Assembly (NCBI GenBank): GCA_015478945.1
Contig: JABUQX010041977.1
Location: forward strand, 1 to 64,000
Direction of reading: 5' to 3'
Length of the DNA stretch: 64,000 nt
DNA from: Trachelipus rathkii
Taxonomy: Eukaryota > Arthropoda > Malacostraca > Isopoda > Trachelipodidae
A program made the translations under genes and the position numbers. Every line of letters starts with the position of its first letter. Position 1 is the first letter of the stretch. Below, in pieces: positions 1 to 11,712 of the stretch. Under the pieces are notes generated by a model. The model ran no database searches. It worked only from the letters and a program-made list of their open reading frames with translations, and was not told the origin of the DNA.

Positions 1-214
1 AACGTTGACCTGGAGGTCCCACGGCTTTTACGGCACAATTCCCGGATTGTCAACCACAAACCGACTTTTCAACTCTCCCTTATTAATCCAATCAAAATTT
101 ATTTCTTGAACTTGTGTCACATTGCTACATAATACCTGATTACCATAATGTCGGCTTCTACCTTCCTATTATTGTTCAACATTTTATCGATCATCATCAT
201 CACCAAACCTGTCT

Positions 215-469
215 ATGGCTGGTATCCTCAAGGATGGTAAGAAATATGGCACTATCGTCAATTTCTTTCCAGACGGCAAAAAATCTAATTCCACCACCTT
301 ATTAACTAGAATTGATGAGTTTTTGCAGTTACCTCACTTTGAACGGTCTCTCTTGTCTGGTAAAGACACACTATTTAATATATGTCCTCACATTATGGAC
401 TATGTTCTTCAGGGTCGAATTTTCTTAATTAATCAAAATCATTCATTCTTGGTTCCGTCTATAAATTAG
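215..469 (+). CDS. hypothetical short ORF, 84 codons, unassigned
   Basis: An open frame starting at ATG (215) and ending at TAG. I do not recognise the product. It begins MAGILKDGKKYGTIV and has mixed, protein-like composition, unlike the low-complexity ORFs elsewhere in the window. It contains a plausible globular stretch (around residues 30-60, with RIDEFLQLPHFERSLL) and ends VPSIN. No signal peptide or membrane segment is obvious. Upstream DNA (1-214) is CA-rich and a second overlapping frame runs through it, so this could be the last part of a longer gene or of an old transposon ORF. A ~92-bp minisatellite starts about 130 bp after the stop. It may be a chance ORF. Confidence 0.2.
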   Translation: MAGILKDGKKYGTIVNFFPDGKKSNSTTLLTRIDEFLQLPHFERSLLSGKDTLFNICPHIMDYVLQGRIFLINQNHSFLVPSIN

Positions 470-599
470 CCCGTCCCTTTAATATTTCGGTGCAATGGGA
501 ATTCTTTATGCATTTATTTCGTTTTTTTTTTTCCAGTTATTTTCCTTTTTTTTCATTTTCCATGCTTCTTAAGAATGTGTTTTTTTAAATATCTTTTAA

Positions 600-1110
600 A
601 ATTACATTCATAGTCGCACTGCAAGAACATTATAAATAATTTTCAAATGCTGTGAGTTAGAACAATTGAATTTTTTAAGCTATATTTGCCGTATTACATT
701 CATAGCTGCACTCAACATGTTAAAGTAACTTTCAAATGCTGTGACGTTAGCAGAATGGAAGTATTTTAAGACCTTTCGTTGATTACCATCATAGTGCACT
801 CAGCAACATTTAAAATAAAGTTTTTTTTCAGGAATCCTGTGAGATTAGCAGAATGAAGTTTTAAGTAACATTTGGCGGAATCTTACATCATAGACTGCAC
901 TCAGAGACATTTACAATAGATTTCAAAATCTGTGAGTTCATCAGGATGAATTTTTAAGCCTACATCTATGCCAGAGAACATTCATAGCTGCACTCAGAAC
1001 CACTTTAAATAATTTCAAATTAATGACTGAAAAAAAGAAAGAATAATTTTTAAGCCGTTTTCGCGATTACATTCATAGCTGCAATGGGCACACTTAAACT
1101 TTCGTTCCTT
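600..1110. repeat. ~92-bp minisatellite, about 5.5 copies
   Basis: Five diverged tandem units start near 600, 692, 781, 879 and 974, with a partial sixth from 1067. Each opens with a form of ATTACATTCATAGCTGCACTC, continues through AACATTTAAAATAA and TTTCAAATGCTGTGAG, and closes with AATTTTTAAGC before the next unit. Units differ by substitutions and small indels, which suggests an old array. Confidence 0.85.
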
Positions 1111-1560
1111 GTGGTCTATCTTTTAAATTGGGTTGCCCCATTTTTCTTTATAGCGGAAGGTATTAAAAATTTACAATATCTGATAACACTAAGGTAAATT
1201 TGACAATCTCTTAATGCTTGATCAAGAAAGTATTACTGACGTTAAAAGGCTTGCTTCAGAAACTTCTTCACCTGGAAACCTTGTCACTGATTGATCAGCC
1301 GACACAATGAGCTCTGTGAAAATAGAAAGTGGAAATTAGAGATGAATGCAGAAGAAATTTCAATAGAGGGCTGCGGAAGCCGGGAGCCCGGGAGCAGAGT
1401 TTCTTTTGGAGGGAGCCGGAGCACGAATTTTTTTGTGTGGGGATGGTGAGCCAGAATCGAAGATTTCTGTTTTATGGATGGAGAGACGTTGAGCAAAAAA
1501 AGACGCTGACTTCCGGCCAGCAAGGACAAAGTTAACTTAATTCATTAACTTTTTTATTAT
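1111..1560. other. unassigned, moderately GC-rich block beside a TA array
   Basis: Positions 1280-1535 have more G and C than their surroundings (for example GGGAGCCCGGGAGCAG near 1380) and hold overlapping ORFs of 68 and 81 codons on opposite strands. Neither resembles a known family. No splice sites or terminal repeats were found. Confidence 0.3.
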
Positions 1561-1570
1561 ACTGGGTGTA

Positions 1571-1751
1571 ATGATATATATATATATATATATATTAATA
1601 ATGATTATAATAGTATATAAATATATTTATATATATATATTACTATATATATTAAATATTATATATATATATACTATTTAATACTATATATATATAATAT
1701 TTATATATAATACATATAATATAATATTATATTATATATTATATTAATAGT
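1571..1751. repeat. (TA)n microsatellite
   Basis: About 180 bp of TA with many one-base phase slips, directly abutting the CCGGAG-rich end at 1752. Confidence 0.9.
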
Positions 1752-2389
1752 ATGGCGGATCCACCGGAGCTCCGGCTCCGGCTCCGTCTTGGCCGGAGTT
1801 CCGGCCTTGGTTTTAAAAGAAAAGATCATCCCGGCTCCGGCGGAGACCACTAGGTCTCCGCTTTCTCCGCCGGAGATCTATCATTTTTAAACGGTAGTTT
1901 TGAAAATAAAAGATTAAATAATTCATAGTCAAGAGTTAATTCCCAGAAATAAAATGAAATAAAATATTATTATTACAGAACTATTCATACAATTATTTGT
2001 ATAAAAAATTTTATTTAAATATATTATAGTTATTTTAATATTTTATTGGAGTTAGTGATCGAAATCGACAAAAACTATAAAACTAATATTATAACTATAG
2101 ATAATATATAATAATATGAAATTAGGCCTATATGAAAATACGAATTCCAAAAAGTACTAATTATTTTGATTAAAAACTTAAAAGGGTTTGATTCCAAAAT
2201 GACTACCCCTAATGATGATTGGTTCCTTTTAAAAATGAAATACAGAGAAATATATTAAATGAAATTGGGTAAAAGAACTTCTTTTAAACTACATGCCATT
2301 TCCTACCAAAAGACTAAAAAATTACGATATATATCCTTAATCTCTAAATTATTAAAGAGCTTTTTAAGTTTTAACAAACAAACATTTGA

Positions 2390-2583
2390 AATATATATAT
2401 ATACTATATATCTATATTTATATATATAAATTTATAATAATTAAAAAATTTACTTAATAATTTATATAAATATAATATACTATTTATACTATAATACTAT
2501 AATATACTATATATATATATAGAATATATCTATATAATATATATATATAATACTATTATATTATATATTATTTATAAATTGCA
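2390..2583. repeat. (TA)n microsatellite
   Basis: Imperfect TA array with AATA and TTTA interruptions, inside the CCGGAG-bounded candidate element. Confidence 0.85.
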
Positions 2584-5150
2584 ATGTACCAGCTATTATC
2601 GATACCTGTATAGGATATCCAGCAACTAGAATTTTTTTTGAGAATTAAATTAGTGATTGTTAAAACAAAGTCCCAGTTGAAAGTGAAGTTAAGAATACCT
2701 TATGACATTTGCTTATTTAGGGTAACCACTTCTTCTAATATTTTAAAAATCAAAGCTCTTAAATTTAAGAATGAAGAACAGAAGTCAACACTGAATCAGA
2801 CTTAAGTGTATGGAAAAGACGATTCCCTCTTTACTTGAATTAATAAATAATATCCTGCGTTGAGATAAAAATTCTCTCTTCTAATACACAATTGAAGGGT
2901 GAACACAGCAAGAGAAATATTTCCTAGCCAGAATATTCAGAGTAAGACTGACAATACAAGAAGAATTAAAAAAGAGCTTTTCTATATCTTATCCACCATA
3001 ACAGTGAAATAAGCATTTCCGTTATATCTCAGAATGGGAGCTGCAAAATAATTTAAACGCACTAGCTTATGAAATCATTATTTCTATTATATAATATATT
3101 ATATTTTCTAATTCATGTATGACAATTCTCTCCACTATGCTACCACAGATATTACATAATATTTAACTTTTAAATCAATTACAACTCAACTGCAAAACTA
3201 CTGTTAAAATGAATGAGTATTCTGAAATATTCTTCATTTTAAGTTTTTACTGAACGAATTTTTCTTGGACATGGCATTCGAATACTTCAGACTGAAATAT
3301 TGAATGTGTTTTCCTCTCAATACCTGACCGTTCACTTCAAATTCCGTCATGGAAAATCTGTATGAGAACTGAAATCATTTGATCATATTTTGTTCAATCA
3401 AACTGAACCTTAATGAATTGTAATGCTATTCTTTAGCTTCATAAAAGTTTTTCTTCTTATTTGAGCATAAATTTTTATTTTGGATTCTGAAGTTCAATGA
3501 ATATCAAAGGAGCTCGCCGAATGTATTGTGGATTTAGAACAGTTGCAAGTACATAAAGTTTCTTCTCTCTTTAAAATAACTTATTTCCTTTAACAAAAAT
3601 TTTAAAAAAGTATAGGTGATCTTTACAAAATAGTTTTTTACACCGCATATACCTTCAAGCTTTTTATTATGACTAAATAATTTTATAGCTGCATTTAAAC
3701 ATGCAGGTATCAACAAGATAAATTACATCCATCAGCAATCGGCTCCGTAGTTAATTCTTCAATATGGTTGTATGCAAATTTAATATATTCTACATAGCTT
3801 CCGAGTGATTTGCATTTAAGATATTCAGCTTTTTTTTCGAATTATTGAAAAAAATATATGTAATTGCACGTTTTTTTTAGTATGTTAAAATCACAAAGAA
3901 AATTTTTGATTTACTTTACAAGTAGTTTAGGTATGAAAATTGAGACCAAAATTCCAGAGATTTTTATTTTTCAGTTAACTCTGTTGCAGCAATGTTGTAC
4001 AACTAGTAACAAACTTAATTACAAACTTAATTAACAGATTTATGATGAAAATATATGCATAAATGTGATCATTTTCATAGTCTGTAGAGGAAGATTATAA
4101 AACATAGCCTCGTCTCATTTACTAACACCTGTCGCTCTAGACCTTTCTGTTATAATGTTTTGATGCATTATCTGTTGAGGACAATATGAAAGTATTTTCT
4201 TTTTTAAAATTCCAGTCTTAAAGTATTTCACTCACATTTAGTACACAATACTATCTTTCTGCTAGACAGTGAAGAAACAGCTATAAAAACTACTATTGCT
4301 AAAGTTCCATTCTTGCCTGTCGAAAATGCTTTATCCAATATCCAATGCCCTGACAGTACTCATATAAAGCACTTATCATTTCTATATGACATAAATGAGT
4401 AGAGTCCAAACATCAGACACGTTAATGATATATGCTGATTTTGAATCTTGCCAGCATGCATAGTGTTATGTTTGTTTTTTCCCACCTCTTATATATATTT
4501 GTTGGATAACTCTTCTACAAAGTACTCCTTGAATGAGCAAATATTTTTATTGTGGACTACGGACTTTATTAACTCATTAAAGATCCCAATCATTCGTACA
4601 AAAGAAAATACGGCAGATTAGTCCGACAGCCCCAATCATTTCCCTAATTTTGAAATGAATTCTGTGCTTTTTCTATCAGAATTAATGTGCTCAAATCTTT
4701 GTGTTTGTTCTATTTCAACAGTGCAGCTGAAGAATCCTTATTTTTTAATAGAGAGTAGAAGTTGATGATCATGAATCGGACATGGATCCACATTCTGTCT
4801 CGTGGGGCTTTGTTGATAAATGTTTTCTTTTTTCTTCAACTGCCACTTTTCCTCATGAAGATTCAGTATTTTATCTATCGAAATATCGTGGTTTATATGT
4901 TGCTTTTCAAGGATAATCCATAAAGTTTGTGCTATAATATTGAACCTTTCATTTGGGGTTATCCTCGTTGAATAGTCAATGCATATTCCCCAAGTAGCGC
5001 CAACAAAAACACAGCATTTACTATTAGGCGCTATACGTTTAACGCTTAAAGTAATCCCACACTAGAGAAGAAATAATAGAACAGAATGAGAGATAATTAC
5101 AAGATTTCTTAATAATATTTAGATCTAAACTGCTAATTATATTTACTTTA
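2584..5150. other. AT-rich stretch with no recognised gene
   Basis: About 2.5 kb. The longest ORF (60 codons, - strand, 3534-3716) is isolated and has no family resemblance. No LINE motif, transposase motif or splice-bounded exon was seen. It may be interior DNA of the CCGGAG-bounded element. Confidence 0.5.
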
Positions 5151-5154
5151 GTAC

Positions 5155-5412
5155 TATATATACTATAATATAATTATATATATACTATATATATATTATA
5201 TTAATTATTATATATATATATATATAATATATATATATATTAAATATATAGAGATAATATATATACTATATAATATATACCATATAGTATATATATATAT
5301 ATATATATATAAATTTTATTAATACTAATATATTTATTATATACCTAATATATAATAGTATATATATATATATAATATATTTAAAATATATATTATATAT
5401 AGTATTAGGTAA
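5155..5412. repeat. (TA)n microsatellite
   Basis: About 260 bp of imperfect TA, directly before the right CCGGCC cluster at 5435. Confidence 0.9.
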
Positions 5413-5527
5413 GTATAGTGGGATTTTCATTCTCCGGCCGGAGCCTCCGGCCTCCGGCCGGAATTAAAATTTTCATTCTCCGGCCAAAATTACTCTCCGG
5501 TGCATCACAAAAAATTACTCTCCGCGA

Positions 5528-5573
5528 TACAATATATATATACTATTATAATTTATAATATATACTTATATAT

Positions 5574-5637
<64 letters not shown>

Positions 5638-5910
5638 ATATTATATATATATATATATATACTATATATTATAGTATATATATATAGTATATATTCGACA
5701 TTTGTCTATGTTCTCCCTACTGCTGTTCTTTTTCCGTGCTGTGTAGACAACTCTTGACTCCCAATCTTGGGAAAAAAAAGGAAGAGATGAAGAAGAAGAA
5801 GATGATATATATATATTAGATATATATATAAATAGTATATTATAATATATTAATATATATATATTAATAATATATTATAATATATAATTTAATATTACTA
5901 TATATACTAA
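5528..5910. repeat. pair of (TA)n arrays with a 110-bp unique spacer
   Basis: TA arrays at 5528-5692 and 5805-5910 flank a short non-repetitive spacer with a GAAGAAGAAGAAGAT run at 5787-5804. A tyrosine/isoleucine-rich 85-codon ORF across the first array is a translation of TA repeats, not a gene. Confidence 0.85.
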
Positions 5911-8280
5911 AGATTGCAAACCCCAACGTAACAGTGAGTAATAAATACACCCATAAGAATATATATTAATTCAACATAGCTAGGAGATTCCGAATCATTC
6001 GATCCTGAGGCCCATAGCAGAACTGAGTGCAGTGCATGTAGTATAGAAACACACTGACGCTTAAGAATATTTAGATAGTGATTAGGATAGGTATTTATTT
6101 TTTTGGAATGATCTCAATCATAAAATTTATGTTTTTATTCTTATTTTTAAGTTATATGCATTTCATCTAGACGAATCACCACAACAAGGAATCACATTGG
6201 GAGTGCCCACAAACATGTTAACCCTAGATAATTCTTAATTATATATGATTATATTTTATTATTTAACATGAGTTAAGGGAAATTTAAATAATTCGAATAT
6301 GGGATATCATTCTAATTTACTGATAGTATCCCTACATTCCTAGAGAAGAAATATAATGTGAGACCAAAAAGCAACTAGACTTTCATTAATATGTTCAATT
6401 ATTTTTTTAATAAACTTATCCGAATTTATTGAAATAAGTAGTGAAGCAAGAAAGTTCGACGGAATCACATGGATTTGACAGATCTTTACGAATGTGAACA
6501 GGTAAATATAGCAATATATGTCATTAGATAAATTTTATACTATCGTAATCCATTAATTTTCGTTAGTATTTTTATAACTGATATAATAGTATGCTGTATA
6601 TATTGTTTATACTATAATAATGAAAATTGATTGAGCAGCGTAGTCATATATTTTTTACAAGTCATTGAAAATTTATCGAGTTGCTGATTCAGGACAGCAC
6701 AATTGGACCAATATCAGCCACAGCGACTGATTCTATTCAATTTATAGAATTGGAGAGTAAGATAATAAATGTTGGTTAACATTCAATGAATGAATATATG
6801 TATATTGGAATATGAAAATGATTGTGATTGATTGTATAAAAAAAATCTAAAAATATGTTTTGTTCTTTTATTAGTCTGAATATCCTCTGATTGCGTTCAT
6901 GAAAACACCTTATGTAATAATGACAATGCTCGCAGGGAAAATAAAAAAAAAACTGAGGAGTTAAAAATTAAGCACCTTTGCAGTGGTGAGGTATTTTTAT
7001 TTTTTATTAATTATACTATATTATCTATTTCAGAAATTTCGATTACACTCATTTAAAATATTTTTTAATATTGTAATTTCATTTAATTTTTTAATTCATT
7101 ATTAAGTGTGCGAAGTTCAAAAAAATTTAATTATTTAATATTTAATTGATTCAAAGTTAAATATTTTTGATTATATTATTATTGTTTTATATTATTTGTT
7201 ATTATTCAAATATATATTGTTTTTTGTTTGAATTGCGTATAATTGCCGGTGTTTTTTTAACTCTATTTTCGCAGAGTTTTTTTTTTGGAGATCTTCGTTT
7301 GAAGCAAACAGGGAACCATGCTGAAAATCAGAAAACACTCGAAACGCTGATATTTATGAGTTAGAGGAAAGACTTGAACAGACTCATAGAATAGAGTAGA
7401 ATGATGAGAGGATAAGAAGTACCGGTAGAAGGGAAAAATCCGGTTATAAGATCGTAAGAGGAGAGAATTAACATGATTGAAAAGAGAAAGCTTGCGGAAA
7501 GTGGAGACCTGTTATATAGTGGAGAGAGAAACTCGAGACAGAAATATTTGTAGAAGAATCGAGAAGGAGTAGTGATTTGGGCGAAAATTCAGACAGGAGT
7601 ATTTTGCAGAAAGAACTGCATAGATATTAGAAGAGACCAATTTGATTGAATTGAGAAGTATTATTTATTGGAAAACTGAGAATGTGTAGGAGAATTTATA
7701 AGAAGGAGTATTTTTGAAGAATTGACACAAACATTAATTTTATTTTCTAAGTATAAGAAATATCTATTTTGCGTTTTTAAGCGCGTTGAAGATATTGAAT
7801 GAATATCTGCCTGTTCCATATTCAATATCTGAGATATAAATACGCGTTCACTTTGCCGCCGTTACTTAAGGGGGTGCGATCTTCCCTTGGGATGTGAGGT
7901 AGGTGCGCGTATGACGAATATTCAGTGCGGAGTTGCGTAGCTGAATTGCGCCTTTGTAGGTGCGGTTACCTTTGGGTGGTTGCCGGTACCTATCAGTCAT
8001 TACGGTGGAACACTTCGAGGTTGTTGGAATTATATAATTTTTATGTTACTGTGTTTTTGCGGTTGATCCAATGTTTTAAGTGATGTGCTTTGTGTTTATT
8101 TATTTTTGTTTTTATGTCGTCGGTTTTCTTCCAGACCAACGGCTATTGAGATTTGTTTGTGCCTCAAACCACGACAACCGACTGCACAACGGAGACTACA
8201 AAGAAACTTGTCGATCCCTCCTCTGAGTGACGTATGACAAGTTCTTTTTTAGCATTCACCCAGAGAGGTATCGACATCTT
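5911..8280. other. AT-rich stretch, purine-rich 7370-7740, no recognised gene
   Basis: No supported gene. Positions 7370-7740 are purine-rich on the + strand and give broken, charged, coiled-coil-like translations (runs of E, R and K) with many stops. They could be a decayed retrotransposon ORF1, but no diagnostic motif remains. Positions 7840-8030 are richer in CpG and GC than their flanks, with no identified function. Confidence 0.4.
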
Positions 8281-8400
8281 CTTTTAGGCTCGTCGTTGCC
8301 GTTATGCGGTCAACACGCACGCTCATCTGCTAGGGCTCAGGATCGAACCCAGCATGTAAAAAATACATTTTAGGGGTTATATTAATTACTATCAATACTA
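8281..8400 (+). mobile_element. tRNA-derived SINE head (copy 1)
   Basis: A polymerase III-type B box, GGATCGAACCC, lies near 8340, preceded by a tRNA-like region (GCGGTCAACACGC, then CATCTGCTAGGGCTC). The upstream CGTTGCCGTTATGCGG resembles a degenerate A box of the Leu/Ser tRNA type. The sequence from CATCTGCTAGGG through AACCCAGCA to GGGGTTAT and ATCAATAC recurs on the - strand at 55245-55340, so this is a dispersed family and not a tRNA gene. The 3' body is cut by a TA array at about 8400. Confidence 0.6.
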
Positions 8401-8508
8401 TATATATATAATACATATATATATATTATTATATAAATATATATACTATATAGATTATAATTATATAATATATATTTATTATATAATATTATATTATATG
8501 ATATATAT
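8398..8508. repeat. (TA)n microsatellite
   Basis: About 110 bp of imperfect TA that truncates the SINE tail. Confidence 0.9.
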
Positions 8509-9385
8509 GATTAAGGAGAGGTTGGCTAGGGCGGCCTCAGAAAAACTGAGGGTTCTGTTTAGACTTAGCGGAAGACCTTTTTTTCCTCTCTCAGTAAGCG
8601 TCCAGTATACAAGGCCTCATCCGCCCCATACCAGCCTATTACAATACTTGTCTATGAGTATTGGGCAAGCAGTAAGACGATACTGCTCTCATATCCTGGG
8701 CGTTCGATATTAGCTCTGGGTAGACCCGGCTTGTTGGCAGGGGGGGATTTGGGGGTCGGCCGTGTCGAGTGTCCCCAAAGGCCCCAAAGACTATTAAAAC
8801 TTTCCTCGTACTGGGGTCCCGAACTCACTTGAAAACCCTCTATCTTTGTGGTCGGCTGCCCGCCGATGTTGAACTCCCTGGTACAGCATGCTTTATAATT
8901 CTCGTTCTATTAGGCCTACTCCCCCTCCCCGTCACGCGCAGAGGTAGGAACTTACATCACTCGCGTGATCTTCATCATTTCCCTTATACGAGTTCCCTTC
9001 GATGACGTGGATCAAATAGTGAAAGTAGCACAAGGGTGTGCCTTGGGTGGTTGTTATTGTTAATACTGCGCAGAGATAGAAAAAAGAGAGTCAAGTTTTG
9101 AACGTTTGGTTGGAACACTCCAGGCCTAGTTCACTGCGGTTCACTTCTTTTTCCAGCCACTTCTGTTTCTTGAGGAATTCTCTTTTATCTTCTGTGTTTT
9201 CTGCTGAATTTAAACTCCCACGCCACTAAGCCTGCGTCTGTGCTTCATCATGCGTTGTTATAATTTGCGAAGTTGAGTTGTTGTGTGACTTTGGAGGCGA
9301 TGCATACCCACCGTGAACTAGAGCTGCCAAATCAGATAATTTTGATGTTTGTGTTGTGAAAAGACAACTTTTTGTGTGTTGCCAA
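8509..9385. other. unassigned, unusually GC-balanced stretch
   Basis: The base composition is clearly less AT-rich than the surrounding DNA (runs such as GGCAGGGGGGGATTTGGGGG near 8735). Two + strand ORFs (71 and 78 codons, 8498-8713 and 8769-9005) have mixed composition but no family resemblance. It may be an unrecognised transposon segment or a gene fragment. No terminal repeats were found. Confidence 0.3.
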
Positions 9386-9389
9386 CCTA

Positions 9390-9540
9390 AACTTATAATA
9401 TAATTTATTAATTATATATATAATAAATATAATTATATATTATATATATATATATATAGTATAATATAGATATATATTATATAGTTATATATTATATTAT
9501 TATATATATATATCTACGAATGATTATATACATAATATTT
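9390..9540. repeat. (TA)n microsatellite
   Basis: About 150 bp of imperfect TA, directly before a CCGG-rich block at 9550. Confidence 0.9.
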
Positions 9541-9620
9541 AGGGGATTTTTGTGTGGATTTACCCGGAACTCGATTTTTTTTAAAAACGTTCCGGTATTT
9601 CCGGCCGGTTCCTTACCCCA
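9541..9620. mobile_element. single CCGG-rich transposon-like end
   Basis: ACCCGGAACTCG, ACGTTCCGGTATTTCCGG and CCGGTTCC resemble the ends of the 24.84-26.25 kb element. A weaker inverted partner may be near 10400-10430 (ATTCCCGAAAATTCAAACGGG), which would give a ~0.9-kb non-autonomous element. The pairing is uncertain. Confidence 0.3.
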
Positions 9621-10635
9621 ACTTTCCACATTTTCAAATGTGCTTTCTTAAAAAAATCAACGATTATTTATATTACTCAAGTTATGTTTATGCATAAAAA
9701 TCTTTTAATATAGAAATTGAGTCAGCGAATAATTATGAACCTATAAATTCTATCGAAAACTGGTAGGAATTTTTTTTAGCTAAGAATTAAAGTATTTAGT
9801 GAAAGTATGTTTCACGGGATAAGCCACATTCACGAACCTTTGTTTATAAAACAAATGGCAACCGCGTGGGTTTGCTGATAGGCGAAAGCCGAAATGAGAT
9901 TTGATTCAGAAGTTTAATCAAACTGAACTAAAGTTTGTTTTCACTAATTATAGTAATTATAGTAACTAATAGTACACAGTTTCTTTAAGTTAACACAAGA
10001 AAAGTTTATCACAATTCAGAAGATGTGTTAGTGGGTGTATAGAGGGTGTATGTATTTTATCATTATTTTTTTAAGCATGTGAGGAAGTGTAAGACCGTTC
10101 CCGGCTTTGCGGCATCTGCGGCCATTACGCTCCGATAAGAATGCTTAACCATTCGTTAGCAACGAAATTTTGTGCAAATAAAAACTACGATTTGCGATTC
10201 TCATTTTAATAACACTTACTTTTGTTACAAAAATTGAGATAAACTCAAGCTGTTGTGATGTTCCCTTGAGATGTAACAGGAAATAAAAAAGTAACAATTG
10301 GTTTATATTACCAAATTAATGACATCAACTATTGTGATCGATTTAATCGATTATTAAGAAAATATAGATTGTTAAGTTATTTATTTCTATTGAATATGAA
10401 CCATTCCCGAAAATTCAAACGGGCCCTAGCCATGCCGCCAATCATGTATTGTATACATTTTCTTCGTCAAGAACGACGCTAAATTCGCCAGCAGGGAAAA
10501 TAGCAACCGTTACAGAACATTAAGGAAATTCCTACGTTGGTTGAGCAATATTTTTTACAGTTTTTGAAGCGGAATGTTTTACAAAAAACGAACTTTGTTA
10601 GTTGCAGTCTTCCGCTTTTCGGAATTCGACAATGC
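9621..10635. other. AT-rich stretch with no recognised gene
   Basis: No ORF or RNA signal was supported. It contains a short direct repeat of TAATTATAG near 9945-9963. Confidence 0.4.
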
Positions 10636-10639
10636 AAAC

Positions 10640-10820
10640 TTCGGAAAACGGCTGAGAGAGACGAAGGAGAGAAGAGAGGAGATGGAGAGAAAGAGAGGAG
10701 GAGGAGAGGACAGAGAGAGAGACGAATGAGAAGGAGAGAGGCGAGAGAAGAGAGAGAGAAGTGAAGAGAAGGAGAAAAAGAAGAGAGAAAAGAGAGAGAG
10801 AGAAGATAGAAACAAAAGAG

Positions 10821-10865
<45 letters not shown>

Positions 10866-11235
10866 TAAAAGAGGAAGATGAGGAGAAGGAGAAGGAAGGA
10901 GAAAGAAAGAAGAAGAGAAAGAGAAGAGGAAAAGAAAGAGAAAGAGAAGAGAAAAAGAGAAAGAAAAGAGCAGCACTATATGAGCAAACCCGGAGAGAGA
11001 AAGAGAAAGAGAAGAGAAAGGAAAAGAAAAAGAGCAAAGAGAAAGAAGAAAGAGAAAGAGAACAGTAAAAAAGAGAAGAGAACGACGAAGAGAGAGAGAG
11101 AAGGGAGAGATGAGAGAGAGAAGAAGAACGAGAAGAGGAGAGAGAGAGAGAGGAAGAGAGAAAGGAGAGAGAGAGAGAGAGGAGAGAGGAGAGAGAGAGA
11201 GAGGAGAAAGACAAGATTAGAGAGTAATTCAGAGA
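10640..11235. repeat. 0.6-kb homopurine tract, (GA)n and (GGAGA)n-like
   Basis: Almost unbroken purines on the + strand, with a pure GA run at about 10827-10861. The 145- to 211-codon ORFs in this tract (Ser/Leu/Phe-rich on the - strand, Arg/Glu-rich on the + strand) are translations of the simple repeat, not genes. The only clear pyrimidine breaks are around 10972-10990. Confidence 0.9.
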
Positions 11236-11339
11236 GACTTTTTAAAGTTAACATTTACACTCATTATCATCATCGTCAAAATTTAACTATAATCGTCATC
11301 GTCCCATCACTATAATATATATCCAAAGTTCGGACGCAT

Positions 11340-11430
11340 ATATTTCTGGGAGACCCATATAATACGCAGTATATATATATATATATATAATATATATATA
11401 TAGTATATATATATGATATATTATATATTA

Positions 11431-11461
<31 letters not shown>

Positions 11462-11539
11462 ATAATATATATTATATATAATATATATATTAAAATATAG
11501 TATATTTATAATATATATATTAATTATATTTAATATATA

Positions 11540-11574
<35 letters not shown>

Positions 11575-11712
11575 GATATATAAAATATAATATAATTAAA
11601 TAGATATTATATATTTTATAATAATTATATATATATATAATTATATATACTTACTATTTATTATAAATATATACTATATATATTATATATAGTTTATATA
11701 TATATTTAGCCT
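11340..11712. repeat. (TA)n microsatellite, 370 bp
   Basis: Long imperfect TA array with AATA, TTTA and single C or G interruptions. It starts about 100 bp after the purine tract. Confidence 0.9.

Larger units (their letters stand above)
1752..5515. mobile_element. candidate DNA transposon with CCGGAG-rich ends
   Basis: Both ends are clusters of CCGGAG and CCGGCC in otherwise AT-rich DNA: 1755-1875 and 5435-5500. GATCCACCGGAG at 1758-1769 is matched in inverted orientation by CTCCGGTGCATC at 5495-5506 (11 of 12). The interior is AT-rich, holds TA arrays at 2390-2583 and 5155-5412, and shows no transposase I can recognise. Dense subterminal repeats in inverted orientation fit a non-autonomous hAT-like element, but I found no clear target duplication because TA arrays flank it. 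Pairing of the two ends is an inference; they could be separate insertions. Confidence 0.35.

Noticed and set aside
1284..1535. Overlapping 68- and 81-codon ORFs on opposite strands
   Set aside because: No family resemblance, no splice signals, and mirror-image ORFs in a short GC-richer block are expected by chance.
5500..5757. Tyr/Ile-rich ORFs here and at 19403-19621, 24680-24871 and 25898-26098
   Set aside because: They read through (TA)n arrays; open frames arise because TATA repeats alternate Tyr and Ile codons.
10479..11315. Long Ser/Leu/Phe-rich and Arg/Glu-rich ORFs (145-211 codons)
   Set aside because: They are translations of the homopurine simple repeat on both strands.
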